Shown: in pieces, positions 1 to 9,391 of the stretch
How positions within the stretch are numbered: the first letter of the stretch is position 1
Layout: each line of letters opens with the position of its first letter
Notes under the pieces: generated by a model
What the model was told of the DNA's origin: nothing
What the model saw: only the letters and a program-made list of their open reading frames with translations
Database searches by the model: none
Assembly (NCBI GenBank): GCA_964471825.1
Contig: CAYYKD010000003.1
Coordinates: 1-64,000, forward strand
Reading direction: 5' to 3'
Length of the DNA: 64,000 nt
From: CAYYKD01 sp964471825
GTDB lineage: Bacteria > Spirochaetota > GWE2-31-10 > CAYYKD01
Made by a program: the position numbers and the translations under genes

Positions 1-1
1 C

Positions 2-454
2 CTATAAATTCTCAAGTATCAATTGAGCGTGGTTTTCAGGTTTTACCTTTGTGAATATTTTTTTTTTCAGACCATTTCCATCTATAATAAATGTTGTTCG
101 ATTTATCCCAAAGTATTTTTTTCCATACATTGACTTTTCTCCCCAGACTCCATAATCAGAGGAAATCCTATGATCTGTGTCGCAAAGCAATGTGAAGTCG
201 AGATTAAATTTTTCTTTAAATTTCTTATGTGCTTTTCCGTCATCCGGACTAACACCGATAACAATGGCCTTCCGGCTTAAAAGTGCCTCAGCGTTGTCTC
301 TAAAACTGCAAGCCTGTGTTGTGCAGCCGGGTGTATTGTCCTTTGGATAAAAATACAGTACAACTGTTTTACCTCTGTATTCTGACAGTTTGTGTGTTTT
401 CCCCATTTCATCTACTGCAGAAAAATCCGGTGCAATTTCCCCTTCGTTTAACAT
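2..454 (-). CDS. bcp: Thiol peroxidase of the Bcp/PrxQ family
   Basis: This is a complete 150-residue peroxiredoxin that reduces hydrogen peroxide and organic hydroperoxides in the cytoplasm with thioredoxin-type electron donors (family knowledge). The sequence shows the PKDNTPGCTTQAC motif. C44 is the expected peroxidatic cysteine and C49 the resolving cysteine five residues on, the atypical 2-Cys arrangement of Bcp. Length matches the family. The ATG is preceded by a strong GGAGGTGG ribosome site. The TAG stop lies at bases 2-4, so the gene is intact, but what follows it is outside the window. It is divergent from the adenylate cyclase gene and looks monocistronic on this side. Confidence 0.95.
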   Translation of the reverse strand: MLNEGEIAPDFSAVDEMGKTHKLSEYRGKTVVLYFYPKDNTPGCTTQACSFRDNAEALLSRKAIVIGVSPDDGKAHKKFKEKFNLDFTLLCDTDHRISSDYGVWGEKSMYGKKYFGINRTTFIIDGNGLKKKIFTKVKPENHAQLILENL

Positions 455-620
455 ACTTCCACCTCCATTAAAATGTTCTTAGTATGATAGTCATTTTATT
501 TCTAAAAGGCAAATAATTTTTTTGACTTATCTTACAATATACGGAAGAACTTTAGTTTCGGTCTTTAAATTCGCTCTTTAAACAGAAAAAGAGATAAAAC
601 ATAAACTTAAATAATTCTTT

Positions 621-649
621 TTGACAAAGCTAAAAGTTTTGTATATAAA
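621..649 (+). promoter_or_regulatory. Sigma-70-type promoter of the adenylate cyclase gene
   Basis: TTGACA at 621-626 is followed by a 17-base spacer and TATAAA at 644-649. Transcription should start near 656, only about two bases before the ATG at 658. There is no Shine-Dalgarno sequence in between, so the message may be leaderless. Confidence 0.7.
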
Positions 650-657
650 TTAATTCT

Positions 658-2517
658 ATGAAACAAAAAATACCATCCTATTTTATTTTACGGATTTTAT
701 TTACTTCTATAATTATATTCGGAATGATGTCCGCCTCCGTGAGTACATTTATTTTTCTAAAAAAAGCACCGGATCAATTACTCTCATGGACACTCAGCGA
801 CATAAATCAACAAGATCTAAAAGATTTAAAAGATACTTTTGATGAGCATGCGAAGTCACATAAAGATGGAAAAAAAATCGATGATCAGATAAAAAAAAAG
901 ATTGACTCAATCATAAAAAACCAATCTGACAATTTTGATATTTCAAAAAACGATAAAAAATTAAACGATCTTGTTTTTAAATTAGCTTTCGCGGGTTTTA
1001 TCCTGTATTATTTATTTAATCTGCCTTTTAAGTTATTTCTATCATATAAGCGAAAAAATAAGAAAACACCTCTTTTTATTGAAAAATTCTGTAGGACATT
1101 CTTGTTAAAAACGCCAATTATCAATTTGTTGATATTCATGTCAATTTTTATTGTAACCCATTTAGTAACTCTTATAGGGATGAATATTTTAAATTATCCT
1201 GAATTTTTGATGAAATTGACTAGATTTTCATTGTTATTAACATTTACTATCTGTATTCTGTCAGGTTTACTGATATTTTTCTGGCAGAAAAACCGTGTCC
1301 AACAAAAGTATATTGAGCATTTTTATTCAAAGGACGAATTAAAAAAAAGACTCGATGTGAATAGGTTTTCTTCATTAAAATATAAAATAGTAATCTCAAC
1401 ATTTATGACAACTCTTCTTCCTATCACTGTAGTTATTTTCTATGTCTTTTTTAGTTTTACATTTATCGAGAACTATTCACTACTCAAATCAGACGAAATT
1501 AACTTGCTCTTCGGGAGTTTTGCAAAACTAACCAATAAATTTTATAGCGATTATTCAATCATAGACTTTTTTAAAAATATGCAGCTGGACCCCAAAATCC
1601 CGCTTGTTTTTTATATCAATACATTTGATTCATACCAAATGATCATCGGAATAATATCAGGACTGATTATAACTATTTTTTATGTATCTCTTTTTGTAAG
1701 ATGGACAACAATGGGGATAGTTTGCTCAATCAACGATGTATTGGATAATATGAAAGAGATCAGCACCGGTAATTTTAATAATTTTTCTATTGTAAGAACA
1801 AACGATGAGGTGGGGCAGCTTGTTGAAGGCGTCAATACAATGATTGTTGGCCTTCAAGAAAGGGAAAACCTGAAAAATTTATTCGGCCGTTACCTTGCAA
1901 AGGAGATCTCAGAGGAGATTCTTAAGGGTAATGTTAATCTTGGTGGGGATTTGTATAATGCAACGGTCATGTTCACAGATATTCGCAATTTTACAGGGAT
2001 TGCACAAAACATATCGCCTGAAGAGGTTGTTTTGTTTTTAAATAGTTATTTAAACCACATGATCGAAGTTATATTAAAACATAATGGGATAATTGACAAG
2101 TTTATCGGCGACGGCATACTTGCAATATTTGGAGTACCTGTAAGAACTGAGAATCACGCTCAGAATGCTGTTCTTGCATCTCTTGCAATGCGTGAGGCAC
2201 TTGCGAGATTTAATTCTGAAAGATTAGCGGAAGGTAAATTTCCCGTTGAAATCGGTATCGGTCTTCATTCGGGCTCAGTAATTGCCGGCAATATAGGTAA
2301 TGATAAAAAAATGGAATTTACAGTTATCGGCGATACTGTAAATCTTGCCTCAAGAATTGAAAAAATGACCAAAGATCTTCAGAAAGGGATTCTAATTAGT
2401 GAAACGACTTATTCACTTTTAAATAAGGAATGGCTTGAAACAATTAATAGTAAAGAACATCAGAATATTTCAATCAGGGGCAAGACTGATTCAATGATTC
2501 TATATTCATTTGAATAG
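658..2517 (+). CDS. Membrane class IIIb adenylate cyclase with HAMP domain
   Basis: The 619-residue protein makes cyclic AMP from ATP at the membrane. Hydrophobic segments lie near residues 8-32, 104-125, 150-175, 188-208, 244-270 and 325-347, then a HAMP-like linker (about 350-402) and a class III cyclase domain (about 430-610). All six expected catalytic residues are visible: metal-binding D441 and D485, adenine-binding K481 and T555 (Thr, not Asp, is typical of class IIIb), and N562 and R566 in NLASRIE. The enzyme is therefore probably active and ATP-specific. The multi-pass sensor part resembles those of other spirochaete cyclases but its ligand is unknown. The start sits right behind a consensus promoter without a ribosome site. 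It is a single gene, with its own promoter upstream and another promoter after it. Confidence 0.9.
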   Translation: MKQKIPSYFILRILFTSIIIFGMMSASVSTFIFLKKAPDQLLSWTLSDINQQDLKDLKDTFDEHAKSHKDGKKIDDQIKKKIDSIIKNQSDNFDISKNDKKLNDLVFKLAFAGFILYYLFNLPFKLFLSYKRKNKKTPLFIEKFCRTFLLKTPIINLLIFMSIFIVTHLVTLIGMNILNYPEFLMKLTRFSLLLTFTICILSGLLIFFWQKNRVQQKYIEHFYSKDELKKRLDVNRFSSLKYKIVISTFMTTLLPITVVIFYVFFSFTFIENYSLLKSDEINLLFGSFAKLTNKFYSDYSIIDFFKNMQLDPKIPLVFYINTFDSYQMIIGIISGLIITIFYVSLFVRWTTMGIVCSINDVLDNMKEISTGNFNNFSIVRTNDEVGQLVEGVNTMIVGLQERENLKNLFGRYLAKEISEEILKGNVNLGGDLYNATVMFTDIRNFTGIAQNISPEEVVLFLNSYLNHMIEVILKHNGIIDKFIGDGILAIFGVPVRTENHAQNAVLASLAMREALARFNSERLAEGKFPVEIGIGLHSGSVIAGNIGNDKKMEFTVIGDTVNLASRIEKMTKDLQKGILISETTYSLLNKEWLETINSKEHQNISIRGKTDSMILYSFE

Positions 2518-2532
2518 CGTTGTCGTTAATTT

Positions 2533-2561
2533 TTGGTTTAAAACTGATGTCTACATATAAT
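2533..2561 (+). promoter_or_regulatory. Promoter of the unknown gene at 2581
   Basis: TTGGTT at 2533-2538, a 17-base spacer and a perfect TATAAT at 2556-2561. The predicted start near 2568 leaves a short leader with an AGGAGA ribosome site just before the ATG. Confidence 0.6.
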
Positions 2562-2580
2562 AAAACAAGGAGAGACTGCT

Positions 2581-3642
2581 ATGAACTTAAAAAACTTATC
2601 GGAAACTATTAAGAAATCTATGGAAGGCATAACCGAAAAAGAAATGTTTACCCGCATGGAAAAACATTACAAAACTCTACATCTGATAAATGAAAATGGT
2701 CAATGGTATGACTCTGAATTTCAAAAATATTCTTCAATACTTTTACCAAGTGATATGACAAATTCAAAGATTAATCTATTAATTGACCATGTTGAAAAAA
2801 TACTCCTTCAAAATAATTACTTAACTTTTTTTATTGATTCAATTACACAATCGCAGTTTAGTACACTTAAAAAGAAGTTTGATGAAGAAGGTGCAGTTAT
2901 AATTCCTGATATTGTTGCATATTCACTAGTTTTAGAAAATCTAACAAGAGCAATTGTTGATAATCATGTTCTTCTTGATTCTATTTACAGTAACTTTAAA
3001 AAAGCTCGAAAAGCTTCCAATTCGTTCAAACTATTGCCTCTTTTTCATAAAATCAAGCTTATATCAGTCGAAAAACCTATTGAACATTATATAAAATACC
3101 ATACAACAAAATTTATACCTCCAAAATCCGGAGGGATGGGAGTTGCAATCAATATTTGGGAAGCCACATGGACAGACTGGAAATCAAAAAACAAAGACAA
3201 CGCAAAAGCCGGTAAAGTTCTTGCTCAGAATAAAGCAGGGGCATTAAAAAAAGACCCGCTAACAGGTGCCGGCCCGAGCAGGTGGTCTGACGACGGAAAA
3301 ATACCACTAAGGTGTTTTCCATTTGGTCTTGAATGGACAGACTTGTACCAGACATGGAATATGGCATTTGTTACAAGGTTTCAAGATTTTCCATATATAT
3401 TGCCAAAACTGTTAATTCCAATTGTTGCAGATTACAAAAACACCCCAAATGAATACATCTACAAAAGAGCAATTGCATTATATATTTATTTAAACTTTGC
3501 CAGTTTTAGTATGGCCGATCAAAAATCAATGAATGTAGAACCAATTAATTGGTTTGATAAAGAACTTAACAAATATTGGGGAAACTGCAATGCAAAATCA
3601 GCTGACGATTATTTAAAAAAATTGTCAGATGTAAAAGTTTAA
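2581..3642 (+). CDS. Hypothetical cytoplasmic protein, 353 residues
   Basis: I do not recognise this family. The gene has its own TATAAT promoter and an AGGAGA ribosome site eight bases before the ATG, so it is very likely real. The protein has no signal peptide or membrane segment and is mostly helical in character in its first half. Its second half carries a conserved-looking, Trp- and Gly-rich core (about residues 180-270) with the segments GMGVAINIWEATWTDWK and FPFGLEWTDLYQTWN. That core may be a ligand-binding or catalytic fold, but no motif supports an enzyme class. It stands alone between the cyclase and smc genes. Confidence 0.6.
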   Translation: MNLKNLSETIKKSMEGITEKEMFTRMEKHYKTLHLINENGQWYDSEFQKYSSILLPSDMTNSKINLLIDHVEKILLQNNYLTFFIDSITQSQFSTLKKKFDEEGAVIIPDIVAYSLVLENLTRAIVDNHVLLDSIYSNFKKARKASNSFKLLPLFHKIKLISVEKPIEHYIKYHTTKFIPPKSGGMGVAINIWEATWTDWKSKNKDNAKAGKVLAQNKAGALKKDPLTGAGPSRWSDDGKIPLRCFPFGLEWTDLYQTWNMAFVTRFQDFPYILPKLLIPIVADYKNTPNEYIYKRAIALYIYLNFASFSMADQKSMNVEPINWFDKELNKYWGNCNAKSADDYLKKLSDVKV

Positions 3643-3657
3643 TTATAAGTGTATTTC

Positions 3658-3686
3658 TTGCAAAATTAGTAATTAAATGATATAAA
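3658..3686 (+). promoter_or_regulatory. Promoter upstream of smc
   Basis: TTGCAA at 3658-3663, a 17-base spacer and TATAAA at 3681-3686. Transcription would start near 3693 and give a leader of about 114 bases before the smc ATG, in which I see no clear regulatory fold. Confidence 0.5.
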
Positions 3687-3806
3687 TATTATTCGTTAAT
3701 TGCGGGCTTTCTTTATACGAATCGTTTAAAGAGAATACTTTTAATTCTAACTATCTCATAGAAGAGCCTTGTGAACACACAAATATAGGTATGGAGCTTA
3801 CATATA

Positions 3807-6608
3807 ATGTTTTTAAAAAAGCTGGTTTTAAATGGATTTAAGACATTTTGTGACATCTCAGAGGTCAACTTTGTTAAAGGTGTTTCAGCAATTGTCGGCC
3901 CGAACGGATGCGGCAAATCCAATGTTGTAGACTCTATCAAATGGGTAATCGGAGAACAAAAGAGTAGTTCACTTAGAGCATCCAGTATGACGGATGTTAT
4001 TTTTAAAGGTACCGAGCATAAACGGGCATTAAGCCGTGCAGAGGTAAAACTTGTATTATCTAACGACAACAATATATTACCTATAGACTACGATGAGGTT
4101 GAAGTTTCTCGAGTTATCTACGCTACAGGTGAGTCTGACTACTTTATCAACAAGGAAAAGGTTAGACTTAAGGATGTTCAGCATCTATTTTTTGATACTG
4201 GTGTTGGTAAGTCTGCCTATAGTGTTATGGAGCAGGGCAAGATAGACATGATACTCTCGACAAAACCTGAGGACAGACGATACATTATCGAGGAAGCTGC
4301 AGGTATTACCAAATACAAGGTAAAAAGAAATGAGGCAATGAGTAATCTCAGGCAAGCCGATGAAAATATTCTTAGAATTAATGATATTATCAAGGAAGTA
4401 AAAAGTCAATACGAGCATACAAAGAATCAGGCTGAAAAGGCAAGACGCTTTAAACAACTTCGAGAGAGAGAACTTGCTCTTGAGATAGAACTCAACCTCA
4501 CAAAGATTATTAAGAATAAAGAACTCTGTGCAGAGCAGGAAGCAAAGATTAAGACCATTAAGGATCAATTAATCGATATAACTAATGAGCTTGAGGAATC
4601 AGAGACCGGGATTGAAGATCATATGAATGAGCTGTCTCGTCTTGAAAGCCAAAAGATTTCAAATCAACGGGACACATTTACTGTTGAGGGAGATGTAAAG
4701 GTCTTAGCATCGAAGATCGCCTCTCTCAAGGACCAGTTTAACCAGTACGAGATGAATAATAAGGGTGATGTAGAAAGATTAAAGTCTGCTGAAAAAAAAC
4801 TAGCCGAGATTAATAGCGAACTTGAGTTTATCGATGAAGATAAGGATGAAATAGAAGAAAAAATCATCGGCCTTATGAGAGATAATGACTTCTATACAAA
4901 CACCATAACCCGCCTTGAGGAAGAGATATCCGAACTTAATGACAGGCTCTTAGAGCTAAATGTATTGATAGAAAAAAACAATAATGATCTTGAAAAAAAT
5001 CGTGACGATCACAAACACATTATTGATAGACTGATAATTCAGATTGATAAATCCCTTAACGCGATAGATGTTAACTCAGATGAGATAACCGGTTTTAAAC
5101 TCTCAATTGATGAGAATATTAAGTTTGTACTTGATATGCTTCCTAAGAAACGAAAGTTTATAGATGATATTTTGCAGATAGGCAATATTACAGGCAATTC
5201 AAGTGAACTTATGAAACGACTTGAGGAATTAAAAAATGATCTTCAAACAATCGAATCAAAAGTTGGAGGACTGGACAGCACCGTAAAAAAATATATATCT
5301 ACTTCAGAGATTTTCCTTAACGACATCTTTAATCCTGATGGATTTCTACAGCAGAAGAGATCGGTAGAACAATCAATTACTTTATTGTCATCATCTATCA
5401 AAAAATGTATTGAAGAGATTGCACTTATAAAGGAAGATATTTCTAAGAAAAAGAGCAAAAAGGAAGATTATAGGGAGATGCTTTCAGAACTTAAGATCAA
5501 TCTTTCAACCCTTAAAGAAAAACGAAACTCAATTGATAAGGATATTACAAGACTTATAAGCCTTAAAACTAACTATGAGAGCTCAAAGGAAGATCTCGAA
5601 CAGAAGATCATCCACAATGAAAACCGAATGAATGACTTTGTGCTACAGATAGAGCAGACGGTTGATAAGATCAATCAAATGAGCATAGATCAGAAACGTC
5701 TCGATGAAGAATCCAAGCGGATTGAGAATCTTATAGTTGCAGAGAATACCAAGGTATCACTTAAACAGAGAAAAATTAAAGAACTTAACGCTAAACTGAT
5801 CTCTAAAAAAGAATCTCTTGAGCAGCTAAATATAAAATATGCAGAGTTCAGTACAACACTTGAAAATATATACTCTGTATTCTATGATAACTACTCGATT
5901 GACATAAAGGAGTATGAGAATAAACCTGAACTTATAAGCGGCCGGGATTACGAACTTATCAGACGCGATCTATCAGAGGTTAAACAGGAAATCAGCTCAT
6001 TGGGTAGTGTTAATCTTATGGCTCTTGAGGAGTACAAGATACTTGAGGATAGATACAACCTGCTTAAAGAGCAGCTTGACGATCTGGAGAAGGCAAAAAA
6101 AGACATCTTTAAGATGATTGAAGAAATCAACAGGGTATCAGAGGAGCTGTTTAAGGCAACATTTGAGAAGATTAAGGAAAATTTCCATAAACTCTTTAAG
6201 AAACTATTTGATGGCGGTAACGCTGATATTATGCTGACAGAGGCAGAAAACATTCTGGAATCAGGGATTGAAATAATCGCACAACCACCCGGTCAGAAAA
6301 ATCAAAATATATCACTTCTTTCCGGTGGTCAGAGAACAATGACAGCAATAGCCTTGATGTTCTCTACATTTCAGGTTAAACCATCTCCATTCTGTATCCT
6401 TGACGAGATAGATGCCGCTCTTGATGAGGAAAATGTAGGACGATTTATAAATCTCGTAAAAGACTTTAAACATTCAACACAGTTTGTTATGATAACTCAC
6501 AATAAAAAAACAATTGCCTCTGCTGATATAATGATAGGGGTAACTCAGGAAGTTAAAGGGGTGTCAAAGATTGTCTCAGCAAGAATCGCCGAACAAGAAG
6601 TCGTTTAG
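3807..6608 (+). CDS. smc: Chromosome segregation ATPase SMC, short form
   Basis: This is the core ATPase of bacterial condensin, which organises and separates chromosomes. The N-terminal head has the Walker A motif GPNGCGKS (31-38). The C-terminal head has the ABC signature LSGGQR (838-843) and Walker B FCILDEIDAALD (862-873). Long coiled-coil stretches lie between (about 170-390 and 520-800). At 933 residues it is 200-250 shorter than the usual SMC. I cannot find the Gly-rich hinge motif that normally sits mid-protein; a non-canonical segment around 390-515 takes its place. Short SMCs are known in some spirochaetes as far as I recall. No scpA or scpB is adjacent. The gene overlaps the next by 38 bases, so the two are co-transcribed. 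Confidence 0.9.
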   Translation: MFLKKLVLNGFKTFCDISEVNFVKGVSAIVGPNGCGKSNVVDSIKWVIGEQKSSSLRASSMTDVIFKGTEHKRALSRAEVKLVLSNDNNILPIDYDEVEVSRVIYATGESDYFINKEKVRLKDVQHLFFDTGVGKSAYSVMEQGKIDMILSTKPEDRRYIIEEAAGITKYKVKRNEAMSNLRQADENILRINDIIKEVKSQYEHTKNQAEKARRFKQLRERELALEIELNLTKIIKNKELCAEQEAKIKTIKDQLIDITNELEESETGIEDHMNELSRLESQKISNQRDTFTVEGDVKVLASKIASLKDQFNQYEMNNKGDVERLKSAEKKLAEINSELEFIDEDKDEIEEKIIGLMRDNDFYTNTITRLEEEISELNDRLLELNVLIEKNNNDLEKNRDDHKHIIDRLIIQIDKSLNAIDVNSDEITGFKLSIDENIKFVLDMLPKKRKFIDDILQIGNITGNSSELMKRLEELKNDLQTIESKVGGLDSTVKKYISTSEIFLNDIFNPDGFLQQKRSVEQSITLLSSSIKKCIEEIALIKEDISKKKSKKEDYREMLSELKINLSTLKEKRNSIDKDITRLISLKTNYESSKEDLEQKIIHNENRMNDFVLQIEQTVDKINQMSIDQKRLDEESKRIENLIVAENTKVSLKQRKIKELNAKLISKKESLEQLNIKYAEFSTTLENIYSVFYDNYSIDIKEYENKPELISGRDYELIRRDLSEVKQEISSLGSVNLMALEEYKILEDRYNLLKEQLDDLEKAKKDIFKMIEEINRVSEELFKATFEKIKENFHKLFKKLFDGGNADIMLTEAENILESGIEIIAQPPGQKNQNISLLSGGQRTMTAIALMFSTFQVKPSPFCILDEIDAALDEENVGRFINLVKDFKHSTQFVMITHNKKTIASADIMIGVTQEVKGVSKIVSARIAEQEVV

Positions 6609-7017
6609 ACCGGCATTTTTAGACAATATTATTCATTTCATTGATAATAAACATCGCGAGATTATGATCATAATTGGTATACTTGGTGTTGCGATAATTT
6701 TATTCTCTGTTACTGTAGCACTTGTAAGACTATCGCTGTCTTCAGGAAACGGTAAAGAAGATATAAAATTTAAAAAATCAATTCAAACAAAAGACTCAAT
6801 GTATCAAAAAGCCGAGGGTGATGAGTTCTTTGTGGTTGATCTTCTCGAATACCCGGTTCTTGATGAGTTTAGCCTTACGAATGAGTGGCTGGAGCTGGAC
6901 CCTGTGAAAAGCTCAACTCCTCCTGACCTTTCCTACTTGACAAAGAGTATTGAGACTATTCATGAAAAAATTATTTCAGACACTTTTCTGTTTGAATTTG
7001 AAAAGAGGGCAAAATGA
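6571..7017 (+). CDS. Small single-pass membrane protein downstream of smc
   Basis: A 148-residue protein of unknown function that starts inside the end of smc. The chosen start is TTG at 6571, nine bases after AAAGGGG; no other start gives the full reading frame. Residues 1-30 are basic and cytoplasmic, about 31-53 form one membrane helix, and the rest is acidic and probably periplasmic. It overlaps the next gene by ATGA, so smc, this gene and the TPR lipoprotein are translationally coupled. The location suggests a structural or envelope role, but no family is recognised. Confidence 0.6.
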   Translation: MSQQESPNKKSFRPAFLDNIIHFIDNKHREIMIIIGILGVAIILFSVTVALVRLSLSSGNGKEDIKFKKSIQTKDSMYQKAEGDEFFVVDLLEYPVLDEFSLTNEWLELDPVKSSTPPDLSYLTKSIETIHEKIISDTFLFEFEKRAK

Positions 7018-8633
7018 ACAGATATGTTAGAATATTTCTATCTATTGTCATACCTTCTATTATCATGCTTTCTATTATAACACTCTCTCTCTCTTCATGC
7101 CTGTCAGTTAATAATTCACAAAAAAACACACAGGTTAACAAAATAGTTGTTGAAAATATCGACAACACCGATCCTTCAGACGATTCTGCTTTGACTCCTA
7201 AACTCGCAATTGATAACAGTTTTATAAACAATAAAAGAAATAACCTTAATGAAATAATAAGCAGTGACTACGATGATCTTATAAAGACTGTTAACTCAAA
7301 TAAAAACACTTCTATTAAAAAGGCACATCTGGAACAATTTACAGATCAAGTTGTTAAGCAGATAGACTCAAGCTCTGATGTTGAGTTTAAAACAGCAATG
7401 TCTGCTAAGAGAAAGGACTTTGGGGTCATTAAAGAATTTGTACCGGAAAAAAATATTGAATCTATAAAGAAACCAGAGGCAAACTTAAAGAACTTACTTA
7501 TAATAAATGGGATTGAGCCAATTATTAAAAAAGAGCTTAATAGTATAACACAGGAAGTTGATGGGTATTTAGTGCAGAACACTATAAAGATTAACGACTT
7601 CACAAGAACAGTAGTCAAGGAAGATAATTTAGAATCGCTTACAGTGGATGAGAAGGGTGAGATAAGTATAGTTCTTGATAATTCCGGATGGATTGTAAGG
7701 GGGGTCGAACCTCAGTTACTCACCCTTCTTGAGAGAATCGTCAAAACTGCAACGACTGTTTTTCGATTCCGAGCAGATAAACCGGGGCATACACAGGTTA
7801 GACTTCTTCACTACGACATTGAGTCAGACACTATTACCAGAAAAAGCTACTCAATTTTTGTTAAACCAATTCAACACTCAGAGATAGTTAGTGAATCATT
7901 CTCTACTTCTTCATCTGAAAAGAACTCATCCGGTAATTTATCAAATATATCTTCCGGTAGCGAGAAAAAAAATGATATAAAAAATGAAAAAAAAAATAAT
8001 ACTCCAAAAAAAGAAAACAAGGGTGATCATAGGCTTAAATTTGCTGACTCACTATTTGATCAGAAGCGTTACAGAGAAGCTGAGTTACGATATAGCGAGA
8101 TAATTAAAGACGGAGGAGCAAATCCTGAAGTTTCATATAAAATGGGGGTAATCAATGATTACAAGAAAAATCTTAATGAGTCAGTAAAATTTTATAGAGA
8201 AGCTCTTGTTGAAAAGAACAGTATTTATTACTATGAGTCATTGATAAACCTGGTAACCTCGTTGAAGGAATTAAAAAAATTTAGTGAGGCAATCGAGGCT
8301 CTATATGAATACGGTTTTTCACAGTCACTTTCAAGCTCAATTGCCGAACGGCTTTATCTTCAATTAGCTGATGTTTATTTCAATATGGGTGAGTATAAAT
8401 CGGCCTCTGATGAATACAGGCGGTTTATTGCAACATTCACCGATTCTATATCTATAGACAAGGCATTGTTTTATCTTGCATATTCACTGGAAAAGATAGA
8501 AAAGAACCCGGAGATCCGGGAAGCAATCCGAGTCTATCAAAAAATTATTAAAGACTATCCTGAATCAGATTATCGTAGGCATGCTAATAATCGATTGTTG
8601 TATCTGAATAGGCACTTTATTAACCTCAATTAA
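7014..8633 (+). CDS. TPR-repeat lipoprotein
   Basis: A 539-residue exported protein. The N-terminal signal peptide ends in a lipobox-like LSLSSC with lipidated C29. Residues 30-290 are an unrecognised domain and about 290-345 are a Ser/Asn/Lys-rich disordered linker. The C-terminal 190 residues contain tetratricopeptide-type helical pairs (for example FDQKRYREAELRYSEII and YFNMGEYKSASDEYRRF), like the C-terminal half of YbgF/CpoB proteins. TPRs usually mediate protein contacts, so it may be a scaffold in the periplasm. The start is the ATG of an ATGA overlap with the upstream gene. The reading frame is intact. Confidence 0.75.
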   Translation: MNRYVRIFLSIVIPSIIMLSIITLSLSSCLSVNNSQKNTQVNKIVVENIDNTDPSDDSALTPKLAIDNSFINNKRNNLNEIISSDYDDLIKTVNSNKNTSIKKAHLEQFTDQVVKQIDSSSDVEFKTAMSAKRKDFGVIKEFVPEKNIESIKKPEANLKNLLIINGIEPIIKKELNSITQEVDGYLVQNTIKINDFTRTVVKEDNLESLTVDEKGEISIVLDNSGWIVRGVEPQLLTLLERIVKTATTVFRFRADKPGHTQVRLLHYDIESDTITRKSYSIFVKPIQHSEIVSESFSTSSSEKNSSGNLSNISSGSEKKNDIKNEKKNNTPKKENKGDHRLKFADSLFDQKRYREAELRYSEIIKDGGANPEVSYKMGVINDYKKNLNESVKFYREALVEKNSIYYYESLINLVTSLKELKKFSEAIEALYEYGFSQSLSSSIAERLYLQLADVYFNMGEYKSASDEYRRFIATFTDSISIDKALFYLAYSLEKIEKNPEIREAIRVYQKIIKDYPESDYRRHANNRLLYLNRHFINLN

Positions 8634-8644
8634 ATTCAATCCTG

Positions 8645-8684
8645 TGAGGCTCTTGCAAAAATAATCTTTTTTACAAAAGCCTCA
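8645..8684. repeat. 40-bp palindrome with TGAGGCTCTTGCAAAA ends
   Basis: The two arms, TGAGGCTCTTGCAAAAA and TTTTTACAAAAGCCTCA, pair with two mismatches around a tiny loop. It lies after the TPR lipoprotein gene and before the convergent unknown gene, so it may act as a two-way terminator, although no T run follows the stem. Its ends match the inverted repeats of the larger element at 25592-25735. Confidence 0.55.
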
Positions 8685-8759
8685 TGAGAACCTCATGAAT
8701 AAAAACTAAAGGGAATAATGCAAGAGCATCTGTAGATCAGATAACTTTTGGGTATTCCA

Positions 8760-9281
8760 CTATGGCAATTGATATGATTTTACACTATCGAGGATAAGGT
8801 TCGTATCAGATAGATGTTTTATGGTTATGTTTTTTTTAGACTTATTGTTGATTCTATAGCCTTTTGAGTTTTTTGTGTAGTTTTGGGTAAATACGCTTAG
8901 AAAGCGATAGAAAAAAATTGGATTTTTATCTTTATATTTAACAGTGTAGTTTCCTATTAATCTATGATTTAACTGGCACAGTTTGCCTGTGATCACATTA
9001 TGAAATCTTTTTGCATATTTTATATCAATAATGCAGTCGGCATTTTTTTCATCGACAGATTTATATATAAATTTCCATATGCCGTTTTCACATGAGATGA
9101 TTTTATAATAATCGATCTCATGTAAATTAAATAACAATATCTTATGATTAGATTCGATCGTATTAGTTAGCCCTGTGTGATTTTTGTTCGGTTCATCATT
9201 ATTCATCTCACGAAATGTGTCATAGAAAGATTTTTCAATAATATCTCTGTAGATTGTTATTTTATTAGCATGTAAAAGCAT
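8760..9281 (-). CDS. Hypothetical protein, 173 residues
   Basis: I do not recognise this protein. It has a clear GGGAGG ribosome site before its ATG and a complete frame. It is soluble, without signal peptide, rich in Asn, Lys and Tyr, and shows alternating beta-type segments. It is the last gene of the minus-strand cluster that begins with the lysine 2,3-aminomutase gene. It is separated from the GNAT gene by about 110 bases containing an elaborate inverted repeat. Whether it belongs to the same pathway is uncertain. Confidence 0.5.
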   Translation of the reverse strand: MLLHANKITIYRDIIEKSFYDTFREMNNDEPNKNHTGLTNTIESNHKILLFNLHEIDYYKIISCENGIWKFIYKSVDEKNADCIIDIKYAKRFHNVITGKLCQLNHRLIGNYTVKYKDKNPIFFYRFLSVFTQNYTKNSKGYRINNKSKKNITIKHLSDTNLILDSVKSYQLP

Positions 9282-9332
9282 ATTAAACCTCCCGTGAATT
9301 AAGGAGATTTTAACACTATCCGGGCAAATTGC

Positions 9333-9374
9333 AATAGGTCTAAGGGCCTACTTTTATAGGTCTTTAGACCTATT
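9333..9374 (-). repeat. Overlapping inverted repeats between GNAT gene and last cluster gene
   Basis: AATAGGTCTAA at 9333-9343 is a perfect 11-bp inverted match to TTAGACCTATT at 9364-9374. A third copy, ATAGGTCT at 9356-9363, can instead pair with AGACCTAT at 9366-9373. The two hairpins exclude each other, as in attenuators or operator arrays. Confidence 0.6.
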
Positions 9375-9391
9375 AATCGGATTAAAATAAA

